Shown here: in pieces, positions 8,268-16,514 of the stretch
How the letters are laid out: each line of letters starts with the position of its first letter
Position numbering within the stretch: the first letter of the stretch is position 1
NCBI GenBank assembly: GCA_005889345.1
Contig: VBFR01000220.1
Coordinates: forward strand, 1-34,637
Length of the DNA: 34,637 bases
Direction of reading: 5' to 3'
Source: Chloroflexota bacterium
GTDB taxonomy: Bacteria; Chloroflexota; Dormibacteria; CF-121
Notes under the pieces: generated by a model
The model's input: only the letters and a program-made list of their open reading frames with translations
Database searches by the model: none
Told to the model about the DNA's origin: nothing
Translations under genes and position numbers: made by a program

Positions 8268-9614
8268 CTAGTCGCCCCAGCGAGTCTTGAGACGCTCGAA
8301 TCCCATCGCGACCAGCGTCTCCGCGGTGTGTTCCCAGTTTCGCGGCTGCGACCACGCGACGACGAGCGCCCGGGTCGCTAGCGAAAGGGCTTCGTAGAGG
8401 CTGAAGCGAGCGCCCTTGTACCCCGGCCTCACGCTGAGGTACGCGTCGAGGAAGACGCGGCGGCATTCCTCAGCACGCGCGGTGTCCGACCAGTCCTTCG
8501 GGTTCGAAGGCACCAGGTGGCCACAATATTTCCCCAGGTCGAAGCTCGGTTCGGCCTGGACGAAGTATTCGACGTCGATCATGCCGAAGCGCTCGCCGTC
8601 ATAGAGGAACTGGTTGTATTTGTAGTCCCCGTGCGAGGCGACTGGATCCTCGGGGGCGATCTTTTCAGCCTTCACGGCGATGTGCTTGAGGAGATCGCGC
8701 AGCAGAAAAAAGGTACGCGGCGCCGACATCTTAAATTGCTCGAGGCGTCCCTGAAGCCGCTCGATTTCTACCTCCGCCGTGTGCGGCGTCCCAAGCTTGA
8801 TGCCCGAGTTGTGAATATGCCCGATGGCCCGGCCCGCCGCCTCGCATTGCGCCATGAAGATTTCGGAGTGCCGGTCGCTCTTGATCTCGTCGCCCGCGAG
8901 CGCCGACTGCAACAGGAGCGAGTGGCCAGCATGGTACGCGAGCGGCTCGGCAACGACCAGGTCTCCCGCCTGTCGCGCGGGTAAGTCCCACAGCGCGCGC
9001 ATGACCTCATAGGTCATCTCGCCGCGTTTACTGTGTTGGAGTTTCCCGTAGATCGTGAGGGGTTGCTCCTCGCCGATGTCGGCGTCGTAACGGACGATGC
9101 ACGAAATTTCCGGAAGATACTTGACCCGCGTGGCGCTCAGCGAGGCGACTTTCGAACCCGGCCGCAGATCCTCGAAGTGGCTGGCCAGCATCGGGGCCAC
9201 GTGTTGCGGATCAAAGACGCTGGCCATCTTGGGGAACACCGGATCTGTCGGAAAGAAAAACAGAAACAGGTTCAGGTCGGAAAAGAACTGCACGTATCCA
9301 TGGGGGTCCAGGGGATTTCCGTTCTGGCCAGCGAGCAGCCGTCTGATGCGGTGCTGATATTCCTCAGAGCCCTCATCGGTGAAGAACGCCTTGGTCCAGA
9401 TCAAGCTCGTGGCTGGGATGCCGCCGGAGAATTCCAGCTCAGCCTCGTAGACGTTCCACAGAACCCTCGGAGCCTCGTAGCGCCGTCCCGACTTGGGGCG
9501 AACTTTCTTGACGACTACCGAGGGCATCACCGGACCAAGCACGCGGGTCGTGAGCAGCTCGGCAATGGCTTCCGGTTCCGAAGCCGCCTTGATCGTGGAA
9601 TAGCTAACGGGCAT
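8268..9614 (-). CDS. Aminoglycoside-phosphotransferase-fold (APH/choline-kinase-like) kinase
   Basis: The protein has 448 residues. Its C-terminal half carries the catalytic loop HGDYKYN (His328, Asp330, Asn334) and the metal-binding IDVE (Asp347, Glu349), as in APH and choline-kinase-like small-molecule kinases. An expected N-lobe region with AEPLAYHAGHSLLLQSAL precedes it. The N-terminal ~170 residues are longer than in resistance enzymes and contain a conserved-looking FFSDLNLFLFFFPTDPVFP segment, so this is probably a metabolic kinase rather than an antibiotic-resistance gene. The substrate is unknown. No signal peptide is present. The ATG at 9614 has a weak purine-rich site (GAAAGGG) upstream. 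It lies downstream of, and on the same strand as, the two repeat-rich surface protein genes. Confidence 0.85.
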   Translation of the reverse strand: MPVSYSTIKAASEPEAIAELLTTRVLGPVMPSVVVKKVRPKSGRRYEAPRVLWNVYEAELEFSGGIPATSLIWTKAFFTDEGSEEYQHRIRRLLAGQNGNPLDPHGYVQFFSDLNLFLFFFPTDPVFPKMASVFDPQHVAPMLASHFEDLRPGSKVASLSATRVKYLPEISCIVRYDADIGEEQPLTIYGKLQHSKRGEMTYEVMRALWDLPARQAGDLVVAEPLAYHAGHSLLLQSALAGDEIKSDRHSEIFMAQCEAAGRAIGHIHNSGIKLGTPHTAEVEIERLQGRLEQFKMSAPRTFFLLRDLLKHIAVKAEKIAPEDPVASHGDYKYNQFLYDGERFGMIDVEYFVQAEPSFDLGKYCGHLVPSNPKDWSDTARAEECRRVFLDAYLSVRPGYKGARFSLYEALSLATRALVVAWSQPRNWEHTAETLVAMGFERLKTRWGD

Positions 9615-9665
9615 GGGGACCCTTTCGAAGCTTACGGCATGCAGCGCCCGGCTCGGTTTGACGGA

Positions 9666-9697
9666 GTGCCGCCGGCTGACATCCAGCGCGGCGGCAC
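9666..9697 (-). terminator. GC-rich hairpin after the 22-residue-repeat surface protein gene
   Basis: Eight-base arms GTGCCGCC (9666-9673) and GGCGGCAC (9690-9697) enclose a second GCTG/CAGC pairing. The hairpin lies between the stop of the surface protein gene and the start of the phosphotransferase gene. There is no T-run, so it may be an L-shaped terminator or a barrier limiting read-through. Confidence 0.45.
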
Positions 9698-9712
9698 GCC
9701 CTCATTCCCTCC

Positions 9713-11458
9713 CTATCGCGCCGACCGACCGAAGAGCTCCCTCCGCTTGAGCCACGCTGCTGTCAACAGGGCGATCAGTCCGGCCAGGACTCCGCCGGCC
9801 GCGGCAGGCGCCGGGCCGCCCGTGGCCTGGTACGCGCCCGCGCCGGTAGTTGCCAGTTGGCCGGCGGCACCTGCGCCGCTGGTCTGCCCGCCGGCGCCGG
9901 TCGTAACCCCGCCAGCACCGGTGGTCGTCTCGACCGCCGTCGCACCCGCGAGGCCCGCCGTCGTGGTGGTCTCGGTAACGGTGGCGCCAGCCGCGCCGCC
10001 CGCCGAGGCCGTCGTCTCTGTGACAGTGGCACCGCCTGCCGTGCCCGAGGTCTCGTTGACCGTGCTGGCCGCGGCGGCCGAGGCCGTCGTCTCTGTGACG
10101 GTGGCACCGCCTGCCGTGCCCGAGGTCTCGTTAACGGTGCTGGCCGCGCCGGCGGAGGTTGAGGTTTCGGTGACCGTCCCAGCTGCGCTGCCGGTGCTTC
10201 CGCCTGCAGCAGAAGTCGATGTCTCGTTCGTGGTTCCGGCGCCGTTCTCGCTGCCGGTGCTCCCGCCTGCAGCAGAAGTCGATGTCTCGTTCGTGGTTCC
10301 GGCGCCGTTCTCGCTGCCGGTGCTCCCGACTGCAGCAGAAGTCGACGTCTCGTTCGCGGTTCCGGCGCCATTGGTGCTGCCGTTGCCGCTTCCCTGCGCG
10401 ACGCTGGTTTCGCTGGTCCCGGCCTGCGAGCCCGCTGCCGAACCATTGCTGCCCTGTGCTGCCGCGCTGGTGTTGCTGGCATTGCCGGCCGATGCTGCCC
10501 CAGACCCATGGCCGCTGCCTTGAGCCGCCGCGCTGGTGTTGCTGGCGTTGCCGGCTGAGGCGGCGCCGGATGCATGCCCGCTGCCCTGGGCCGCCGCGCT
10601 CGTGTTGCTCGCGTTGCCGGCCGAGGCGGCGCCGGATGCATGCCCGCTGCCCGCCGCGCTCGTGTTGCTCGCATTGCCGGCCGAAGCGGCGCCGGATCCA
10701 TGTCCACTACCCTGGGCCGCCGCGCTGGTGTTGCTCGCGTTGCCGGCCGAGGCGGCGCCGGATCCATGTCCACTCCCCTGGGCCGCCGCGCTGGTGTTGC
10801 TTGCGTTGCCGGCCGAGGCGGCGCCGGACCCATGTCCACTCCCCTGGGCCGCCGCGCTGGTGTTGCTTGCGTTGCCGGCTGACGCGGCGCCGGACCCATG
10901 TCCACTCCCCTGGGCCGCGGCGCTGGTGTTGCTGGCATTCGCCGCTGACGCGGCGCCCGACCCATGACCGCTGCCCTGCGCCGCGGCTGACGTCGAGGTT
11001 TCGTTTACGGTGCCGGCGCCGTTGGCACTGCCATGCCCACTACCTGCCGCATGGTTTGCCGAACCCTGGGCGTCATGGCCGCTGTCCGCTCCGGTGCCTC
11101 CGGTGCCGCCGTGGCCGTCATCGCCATCCTCACCGCTCCCGCTATTACCTGGATGGAACGCGACTACTTCGTCCGCAGTGGCCGCCTTGGTCATGACTGC
11201 CGGCGCGCTTGTGCCCAGGTTGGGAATGGCAGGTGCCGGCTTTCGCGATCCAGCGAGCTGAACGACGAGCGGCGATTCGGCCGCATGGTAGGTCGGCGTC
11301 CAGGTCACGTTGCCATAGCTTGCCGACCGTCCGATAACAAGCAGCCCGGCAAATAACAGCCCAGAGAGCTTCAGGGGCCAGCTTGACTTCGAGATGAGGA
11401 CCTCTGAGTCATCGCTGAAATATGCCGCGTTCCGGGGCGCAGATACAGAAGCAATCAA
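9713..11458 (-). CDS. LAxTG-anchored surface protein with 22-residue Ser/Gly/Ala repeats
   Basis: The protein has 581 residues from a TTG at 11458. That start is preferred over the upstream in-frame GTG at 11500 because GGGAGGG lies 7 bases before the TTG, matching the RBS of the paralogue at 16429. Its parts are a long charged n-region and signal anchor (SWPLKLSGLLFAGLLVIG), a short conserved block with WTPTYHA, an Asp/Gly/His linker, and eight near-identical repeats (consensus AAQGSGHGSGAASAGNASNTSA). Then come Thr/Glu-rich degenerate repeats (NETSTSAA, TVTETT), the sortase motif LATTG (bases 9842-9856), a hydrophobic helix and the basic tail KRRELFGRSAR. LAxTG is the class E sortase recognition type. 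It is probably covalently linked to the cell wall as a disordered stalk. No folded adhesive head is visible. Confidence 0.85.
   Translation of the reverse strand: MIASVSAPRNAAYFSDDSEVLISKSSWPLKLSGLLFAGLLVIGRSASYGNVTWTPTYHAAESPLVVQLAGSRKPAPAIPNLGTSAPAVMTKAATADEVVAFHPGNSGSGEDGDDGHGGTGGTGADSGHDAQGSANHAAGSGHGSANGAGTVNETSTSAAAQGSGHGSGAASAANASNTSAAAQGSGHGSGAASAGNASNTSAAAQGSGHGSGAASAGNASNTSAAAQGSGHGSGAASAGNASNTSAAAQGSGHGSGAASAGNASNTSAAGSGHASGAASAGNASNTSAAAQGSGHASGAASAGNASNTSAAAQGSGHGSGAASAGNASNTSAAAQGSNGSAAGSQAGTSETSVAQGSGNGSTNGAGTANETSTSAAVGSTGSENGAGTTNETSTSAAGGSTGSENGAGTTNETSTSAAGGSTGSAAGTVTETSTSAGAASTVNETSGTAGGATVTETTASAAAASTVNETSGTAGGATVTETTASAGGAAGATVTETTTTAGLAGATAVETTTGAGGVTTGAGGQTSGAGAAGQLATTGAGAYQATGGPAPAAAGGVLAGLIALLTAAWLKRRELFGRSAR
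10463..10984 (-). repeat. 66-bp tandem repeats (8 units) inside the smaller surface protein
   Basis: There are eight consecutive units, seven of 66 bases and one of 60. The short unit lacks two residues (the AQ pair) and keeps the frame. The units are nearly identical in DNA, unlike the diverged 57-bp repeats of the neighbouring gene, which suggests recent expansion or frequent homogenisation. Unit length is a multiple of three, so copy-number change keeps the reading frame. Confidence 0.93.
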
Positions 11459-11548
11459 TGTTGTTCCCTCCCAACACCCAGATTGGCGTCGCCTGATCAC
11501 CGATTGTGAAACATCTGTACGTTCTTGTCGAGTTTCCGCTTGCTTGTC

Positions 11549-11577
11549 AGACTAGACCGTTCGGGAAGTTCTGTCAA
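11549..11577 (-). promoter_or_regulatory. Probable sigma-70 promoter of the smaller surface protein gene
   Basis: On the minus strand TTGACA (11572-11577) is followed after 17 bases by TAGTCT (11549-11554). It lies about 90 bases upstream of the TTG start and just beyond the terminator of the paralogous gene. The -35 is perfect; the -10 is weak. The same TGTTGACA context is seen before the paralogue at 16539-16546. Confidence 0.6.
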
Positions 11578-11631
11578 CATCCTATATATATAACCTGATA
11601 GCCATAATGGGCTGGTTTGCCTGAAACCCCT

Positions 11632-11667
11632 GGAAAGAAAGAAACCGCCGGACTTTCGCCCGGCGGT
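11632..11667 (-). terminator. Intrinsic terminator after the giant repeat protein gene
   Basis: On the minus strand, 20 bases after the TAA stop, a CCGCCGG/CCGGCGG stem (arms at 11645-11651 and 11660-11666) with a short loop is followed by a T-rich stretch (TTTCTTTCTTTCC). This separates the two paralogous surface protein genes into independent transcription units. Confidence 0.85.
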
Positions 11668-11686
11668 CTCAGCCTCGCAGCGATCT

Positions 11687-14600
11687 TTATCGAAGGAATC
11701 GCCGCAGGATCTCCTTGGGCCGCAAAAGCGCGACGCCGACCATCGCCAGGAGCGCTCCGAGCAGACCCTCGGCGCCCGTAGCCGGACCGCCGCCGGTGTT
11801 GGCGAGCGTTCCAGTGCCGGCCCCGGCTCCTGCAACGTTGCCGCCGCCCCCAGTGGTCTCCGAAGTGCCGGTCTCAGCGCCAGCCGTGCCCACAGAGCCA
11901 CTCGATCCCTCGACGCCCGAGTTTCCGGTCTCGGCGCCCAGCGTACCCTGGCTGCCGCTACTGCCCTGTACGTCCGAAATGCCGGTCTCGTTACCGACGG
12001 TGCCCATGCTGCCACCGGTGCCTTGTACGTCCGAAATGCCGGTCTCGTTGCCGACCGTGCCCATGCTGCCACCGGTGCCTTGTACGTCCGAAATGCCGGT
12101 CTCGTTGCCGACCGTGCCCATGCTGCCACCGGTCCCTTGTACATCCGAGATTCCGGTCTCGTTACCAACTGTCCCTGTTGACTCGCCGGTCCCTTGCACG
12201 TCCGAGATACCGGTCTCGTTGCCCACAGTTCCGGTTGAGCCTGAGCTGCCCTGGACATCAGAGATGCCCGTTTCGTTGCCTACGGTGCCCATGCTCCCAG
12301 CGCTACCTTGGACATCCGAAATGCCGGTCTCGTTCCCGACCGTTCCGGTCGAGCCGCTGCTGCCCTGAACATCTGAAATGCCGGTCTCGTTACCGACCGT
12401 TCCGGTCGAGCCGCTGCTGCCCTGAACATCTGAGATACCGGTCTCAGCACCCGCGGTACCTGTGCTGCCGCCCGAGCCCTGGACATCTGATTGTCCGGTC
12501 TCAGCGCCTGCGGTACCCGTGCTGCCGCTAGATCCCTGGACATCCGAGATGCCCGTCTCGGCGCCCGCTGTGCCAGTGCTCCCGCTAGATCCCTGAACGT
12601 CCGACATACCGGTCTCGGCGCCCGCGGTGCCTGTACTGCCGCTAGAACCCTGGACATCCGAGATGCCCGTTTCAGCACCCGCTGTCCCCGTGCTGCCGCT
12701 AGATCCCTGGACATCCGATTGTCCGGTTTCACCTGCGACTGTTCCCTGGCTTCCAGAAGAACCCTGGACATCTGAGACCCCGGTCTCGTTGCCGACCGTA
12801 CCGGTTGAGCCGCCACTGCCTTGCACATCCGAGATGCCGGTTTCATTCCCGACCGTTCCCGTCGAGCCACTGCTGCCCTGGACATCTGAGATGCCCGTCT
12901 CAGCGCCCGCTGTTCCCGTGCTGCCGCCCGAGCCCTGGACATCCGAGATACCCGTCTCAGCGCCTGCCGTACCTGTGCTGCCGCCAGAACCCTGGACGTC
13001 CGAGATACCAGTCTCGGCACCCGCGGTCCCTGTGCTGCCGCTGGACCCCTGGACATCGGAGATGCCTGTCTCGGCGCCCGCCGTGCCCATGCTGCCGGCC
13101 GAGCCCTGGACATCCGATTGTCCAGTTTCATTACCGACGGTTCCTTGGCTGCCGGATGATCCCTGCACATCCGAGATGCCGGTCTCGTTCCCAACGGTGC
13201 CCTGGGTACCGCTCGATCCCTGCACGTCAGAGATTCCGGTCTCGTTGCCGACTGTGCCTACGCTGCCGCTCGAACCCTGGACATCGGAGCCGCCCGTCTC
13301 AGCGCCTGCCGTGCCCTGGCTGCCGCTGGATCCCTGTACATCAGAGATGCCGGTCTCGGCGCCCGCGGTCCCGGCACTGCCTGCCGAACCCTGGACATCC
13401 GATTGTCCAGTTTCGTTACCGACGGTTCCTTGGCTGCCGGATGATCCCTGCACATCCGAAATGCCGGTCTCGTTCCCAACGGTGCCCTGGCTACCGCTCG
13501 ATCCCTGAACGTCAGAGATGCCGGTCTCGTTGCCGACCGTGCCTACGCTGCCGCTCGAACCCTGGACATCGGAGCCGCCCGTCTCGGCGCCTGCCGTGCC
13601 CTGGCTGCCGCTGGATCCCTGTACATCAGAGATGCCTGTCTCGGCGCCCGCGGTCCCGGCACTGCCTGCCGAACCCTGGACATCAGACTGACCAGTTTCC
13701 GCGCCCGCGGTGCCGGTGCTGCCACCGGATCCCTGCACGTCAGAGATTCCGGTCTCGTTGCCGACGGTCCCTTGAGTGCCGCTCGATCCCTGCACGTCAG
13801 AGATTCCGGTCTCGTGGCCGACGGTCCCTTGACTGCCGCTCGATCCCTGCACGTCCGAGATTCCGGTCTCGTTACCGGCACTACCCTCGCTGCCACTCGA
13901 GCCCTGGACGTCTGAACTACCCGACTCGCCTCCGCCGGTACCCTGGCTGCCCGACGAGCCCTGGACATCAGAACCGCCCGACTCGCCTCCGCCGGTACCC
14001 TGGCTGCCCGACGAGCCCTGGACATCAGAACCGCCCGACTCGGCGCCTGCCGTTCCCTGGCTCCCGCTGGAACCCTGGTTGTCCGAGATGCCGGTCTCGG
14101 CGCCTGCCGTACCCTGGCTCCCCGACGAGCCCTGCACATCAGAGCTGCCGGTTTCGGCGCCCGCGGTGCCAGCGCTTCCCGTCGAGCCCTGGACGTCTGA
14201 CTGTCCGGTTTCGTTGCCCGCCGTTCCGTGGCTGCCGCTTGATCCCTGCACATCAGAAATTCCCGTCTCGTTTCCGACGGTGCCGGTGCTACCCGACGAA
14301 CCCTGCACATCCGAAATTCCCGTCTCGTTTCCGACGGTGCCGGTGCTACCCGACGAACCCTGCACATCAGAACTGCCGGTTTCCGCTCCCGCGGTCCCCT
14401 GGCTGCCGGCGGATCCTTGATTGTCGGAGCTGCCGGTTTCGGCGCCCGCCGTCCCCTGGCTTCCGCCTGAACCCTGCACGTCGGAGGTTCCCGTTTCGTT
14501 GCCTACGGTTCCCGTGCTCCCGCCGGAGCCCTGTACATCAGAAGTTCCGGTCTCGTTGCCGACCGTGCCCTGGCTTCCGCTCGATCCCTGCACGTCCGAG

Positions 14601-16429
14601 ATTCCGCTCTCGTTGCCGACGGTGCCGACGCTACCCGACGAACCCTGCACGTCAGAACTGCCGGTTTCCGCCCCAGCGGTTCCCTGGCTGCCTGCTGATC
14701 CCTGGTTGTCGGAGATTCCGGTCTCGGCGCCCGCGGTTCCCTGGCTTGCGCCGGACCCCTGCACATCCGAGGTTCCCGTCTCGTTCCCGACGGTTCCTGT
14801 GCTTCCGCTCGAGCCCTGCACATCAGAAATGCCGGTCTCGTTGCCGACTGTACCCTGGCTGCCGGACGATCCCTGGACGTCCGAAATTCCGGTCTCGTTG
14901 CCGGCCGTGCCGGCGCTGCCACCCGAACCCTGGACATCAGAACTGCCGGTTTCCGCTCCCACGGTACCCTGGCTGCCGGCGGATCCTTGATTGTCGGAGA
15001 TGCCGGTCTCGGCACCCGCTGTTCCCTGGCTCCCGCCTGAACCCTGGACATCTGACATTCCGGTCTCGTTGCCTACCGTGCCCATGCTGCCGGTCGAACC
15101 CTGGTTGTCAGAGATTCCGGTTTCCGCACCGGCCGTGCCCTGGCTCCCGCTGGATCCTTGATTGTCCGAGATGCCCGACTCGGCGCCGGCCGTACCCTGG
15201 CTTCCGGTCGATCCCTGGACGTCGCTGATTCCGGTCTCGTTTCCGGCTGTCCCGACACTACCGCTCGAGCCCGGAATGTCCGAGGCTCCGGTCTCGTTGC
15301 CGGCCGTGCCCTGGCTCCCGGTCGATCCCTGTACATCAGAGATTCCGGTTTCGTTGCCGGCCGTGCCCTGGCTGCCCGTCGAGCCCTGCACGTCGGAAAT
15401 TCCGGTCTCGTTGCCGGCCGTGCCCTGGCTCCCCGTCGAGCCCTGGATGTCTGAGTGTCCGGTTTCGGCACCCGCCGTGCCCTGGCTGCCGGCCGATCCC
15501 TGCACATCAGACTGACCGGTCTCGGCACCCGCCGTGCCCTGACTCCCGGTCGAGCCCTGCAGATCGGACGATCCGGTTTCCGCACCGGCCGTGCCCTGGC
15601 TCCCCGTCGAGCCCTGCACATCAGAATGACCCGTCTCGCCGCCGGCCGTGCCCTGGCTGCCGGTCGATCCCTGTACGTCAGACTGGCCCGACTCCTGGCC
15701 TGCCGTGCCCTGGCTGCCGGTCGATCCTTGAATATCGGACTGACCGGTTTCGTTGCCGATCGTCCCCTGGCTGCCCGCGGATCCCGGAATGTCGGACTGG
15801 CCGGTTTCACCAGCGGCGGTGCCCTGGCTCCCAGCCGATCCCTGGTGGTCCGAGATGCCCGATTCGTTGCCTGCCGTGCCCTGGCTGCCGGCGGACCCCT
15901 GGACATCAGAATTGCCGGATTCGTTCCCGCCTGTGCCCTGCGTCCCGCTCGAGCCCTGGACGTCCGAAATTCCACTCTCCATGCCGGCCGATCCCTGGCT
16001 CCCGCCCGAACCCGCGGCGTCGGAATGCCCGGTTTCGTTGGCGACCGATCCGGTGACCGTGTTCGCGGTATCCGAGGCGTCGGGGAGGGACAATCCATCG
16101 CCGCTGCCGCTGGTCTTGCCCGGGGAGAATGTGATGACCTCAGCGGCGGCGCTCTTCTTGCTGATCGCGGCCGCCGGATTGCCGGGGAGGGTTTTTGGTA
16201 AGGCCGGAGGCGTGCCTGGCTTTGGCTGATTGATCACCACGATGAGTGGCGTGGGATTGGCATGGTAAGCAGGGAGCCACACGATCTGGCCGCCGCTGGC
16301 GGCTCGACCGACGACCAGCAGACCCGCGAATAACAGGCCCGAAAGCCGTAGTGGCCAGCTCGACCTGGATATGAGAACTTCGCCGTCGTCAGAAATGGGC
16401 GCGCCTATAGCAAGTGATGTGTCGGTCAC
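11687..16429 (-). CDS. Giant LAxTG-anchored surface protein with 73 tandem 19-residue repeats
   Basis: The protein has 1580 residues from a GTG at 16429, with GGAGGGAA just upstream. Residues 1-45 form a long n-region and signal anchor (SWPLRLSGLLFAGLLVVG). Residues 46-70 form a block shared with the paralogue (WLPAYHA). Residues 71-130 form a linker. Residues 131-1517 are exactly 73 units of 19 residues, consensus (N/A)-E-T-G-x-S-D-V-Q-G-S-S-G-S-x-G-T-(A/V)-G. LANTG (1542-1546, bases 11792-11806), a hydrophobic helix and the tail RPKEILRRFLR follow. Nearly every repeat has one Glu and one Asp, and none has Lys, Arg, Cys or an aromatic residue, so the stalk is strongly acidic, Ser/Thr/Gly rich and probably extended. 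Cell-wall anchoring by a class E-type sortase is inferred; no sortase gene is in the window. It is not an RTX protein: the GGxGxDxUx nonapeptide is absent. Confidence 0.88.
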   Translation of the reverse strand: MTDTSLAIGAPISDDGEVLISRSSWPLRLSGLLFAGLLVVGRAASGGQIVWLPAYHANPTPLIVVINQPKPGTPPALPKTLPGNPAAAISKKSAAAEVITFSPGKTSGSGDGLSLPDASDTANTVTGSVANETGHSDAAGSGGSQGSAGMESGISDVQGSSGTQGTGGNESGNSDVQGSAGSQGTAGNESGISDHQGSAGSQGTAAGETGQSDIPGSAGSQGTIGNETGQSDIQGSTGSQGTAGQESGQSDVQGSTGSQGTAGGETGHSDVQGSTGSQGTAGAETGSSDLQGSTGSQGTAGAETGQSDVQGSAGSQGTAGAETGHSDIQGSTGSQGTAGNETGISDVQGSTGSQGTAGNETGISDVQGSTGSQGTAGNETGASDIPGSSGSVGTAGNETGISDVQGSTGSQGTAGAESGISDNQGSSGSQGTAGAETGISDNQGSTGSMGTVGNETGMSDVQGSGGSQGTAGAETGISDNQGSAGSQGTVGAETGSSDVQGSGGSAGTAGNETGISDVQGSSGSQGTVGNETGISDVQGSSGSTGTVGNETGTSDVQGSGASQGTAGAETGISDNQGSAGSQGTAGAETGSSDVQGSSGSVGTVGNESGISDVQGSSGSQGTVGNETGTSDVQGSGGSTGTVGNETGTSDVQGSGGSQGTAGAETGSSDNQGSAGSQGTAGAETGSSDVQGSSGSTGTVGNETGISDVQGSSGSTGTVGNETGISDVQGSSGSHGTAGNETGQSDVQGSTGSAGTAGAETGSSDVQGSSGSQGTAGAETGISDNQGSSGSQGTAGAESGGSDVQGSSGSQGTGGGESGGSDVQGSSGSQGTGGGESGSSDVQGSSGSEGSAGNETGISDVQGSSGSQGTVGHETGISDVQGSSGTQGTVGNETGISDVQGSGGSTGTAGAETGQSDVQGSAGSAGTAGAETGISDVQGSSGSQGTAGAETGGSDVQGSSGSVGTVGNETGISDVQGSSGSQGTVGNETGISDVQGSSGSQGTVGNETGQSDVQGSAGSAGTAGAETGISDVQGSSGSQGTAGAETGGSDVQGSSGSVGTVGNETGISDVQGSSGTQGTVGNETGISDVQGSSGSQGTVGNETGQSDVQGSAGSMGTAGAETGISDVQGSSGSTGTAGAETGISDVQGSGGSTGTAGAETGISDVQGSGGSTGTAGAETGISDVQGSSGSTGTVGNETGISDVQGSGGSTGTVGNETGVSDVQGSSGSQGTVAGETGQSDVQGSSGSTGTAGAETGISDVQGSSGSTGTAGAETGMSDVQGSSGSTGTAGAETGISDVQGSSGSTGTAGAETGQSDVQGSGGSTGTAGAETGISDVQGSSGSTGTVGNETGISDVQGSSGSTGTVGNETGISDVQGSAGSMGTVGNETGISDVQGSSGSTGTVGNETGISDVQGTGESTGTVGNETGISDVQGTGGSMGTVGNETGISDVQGTGGSMGTVGNETGISDVQGTGGSMGTVGNETGISDVQGSSGSQGTLGAETGNSGVEGSSGSVGTAGAETGTSETTGGGGNVAGAGAGTGTLANTGGGPATGAEGLLGALLAMVGVALLRPKEILRRFLR
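11993..12163 (-). repeat. Three near-identical 57-bp units at the C-terminal end of the array
   Basis: Units 69-71 all encode NETGISDVQGTGGSMGTVG. Two are almost base-identical and the third has a few synonymous changes, in contrast to the diverged units elsewhere. This points to recent local duplication next to the wall-anchor end of the protein. Confidence 0.9.
13076..13645 (-). repeat. 285-bp higher-order tandem duplication (2 x 5 repeat units)
   Basis: Units 43-47 (13361-13645) and 48-52 (13076-13360) are the same five-unit block in tandem. The encoded blocks differ at only two of 95 residues and the DNA differs at a small number of bases. Identical landmarks such as CTGGACATCCGATTG recur exactly 285 bases apart (13106 and 13391). 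This is a block duplication by unequal exchange. Confidence 0.93.
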
Positions 16430-16514
16430 GTCAGTTTTCCCTCCAGCGACCTTGTTCTCCCCGCGGACTAAGCGTTAACCGTCTGTTACGCTCGGGTAAA
16501 GCCCCGTGTAGAAG

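Larger units (their letters stand above)
11879..16039 (-). repeat. 57-bp tandem repeat array, 73 uninterrupted units
   Basis: The array covers 4161 bases, exactly 73 x 57, with no unit of different length. Two positions vary freely in the protein (after ETG: I/Q/S/T/G/H/M/N; and between S and GT: Q/T/V/M/A). Codons differ between units that encode the same residues, so most of the array is old and held at protein level. Exceptions are local clusters of near-identical DNA (see the separate entries for 11993-12163 and 13076-13645). Confidence 0.97.

Noticed and set aside
8268-9614. Aminoglycoside resistance gene
   Set aside because: Only the general kinase-fold motifs match; the long N-terminal region and chromosomal context do not support a resistance enzyme.
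9713-11500. GTG at 11500 as start of the smaller surface protein
   Set aside because: It would place 14 extra residues before the part aligned with the paralogue, and the GGGAGGG site lies between it and the TTG at 11458.
11879-16039. CRISPR array
   Set aside because: The 57-bp units are contiguous and protein-coding, with no unique spacers and no cas genes nearby.
11879-16039. RTX calcium-binding nonapeptide repeats
   Set aside because: The unit is 19 residues and lacks the GGxGxDxUx pattern; no type I secretion genes are present.
11715-16229. Several long plus-strand open frames across the repeat arrays (for example 12627-13508, 12805-15228, 14421-14990)
   Set aside because: They are antisense mirrors created because the repeat unit is a multiple of three; their products are simple mirrored repeats without starts, ribosome sites or domains, while the minus-strand proteins have signal and anchor sequences.
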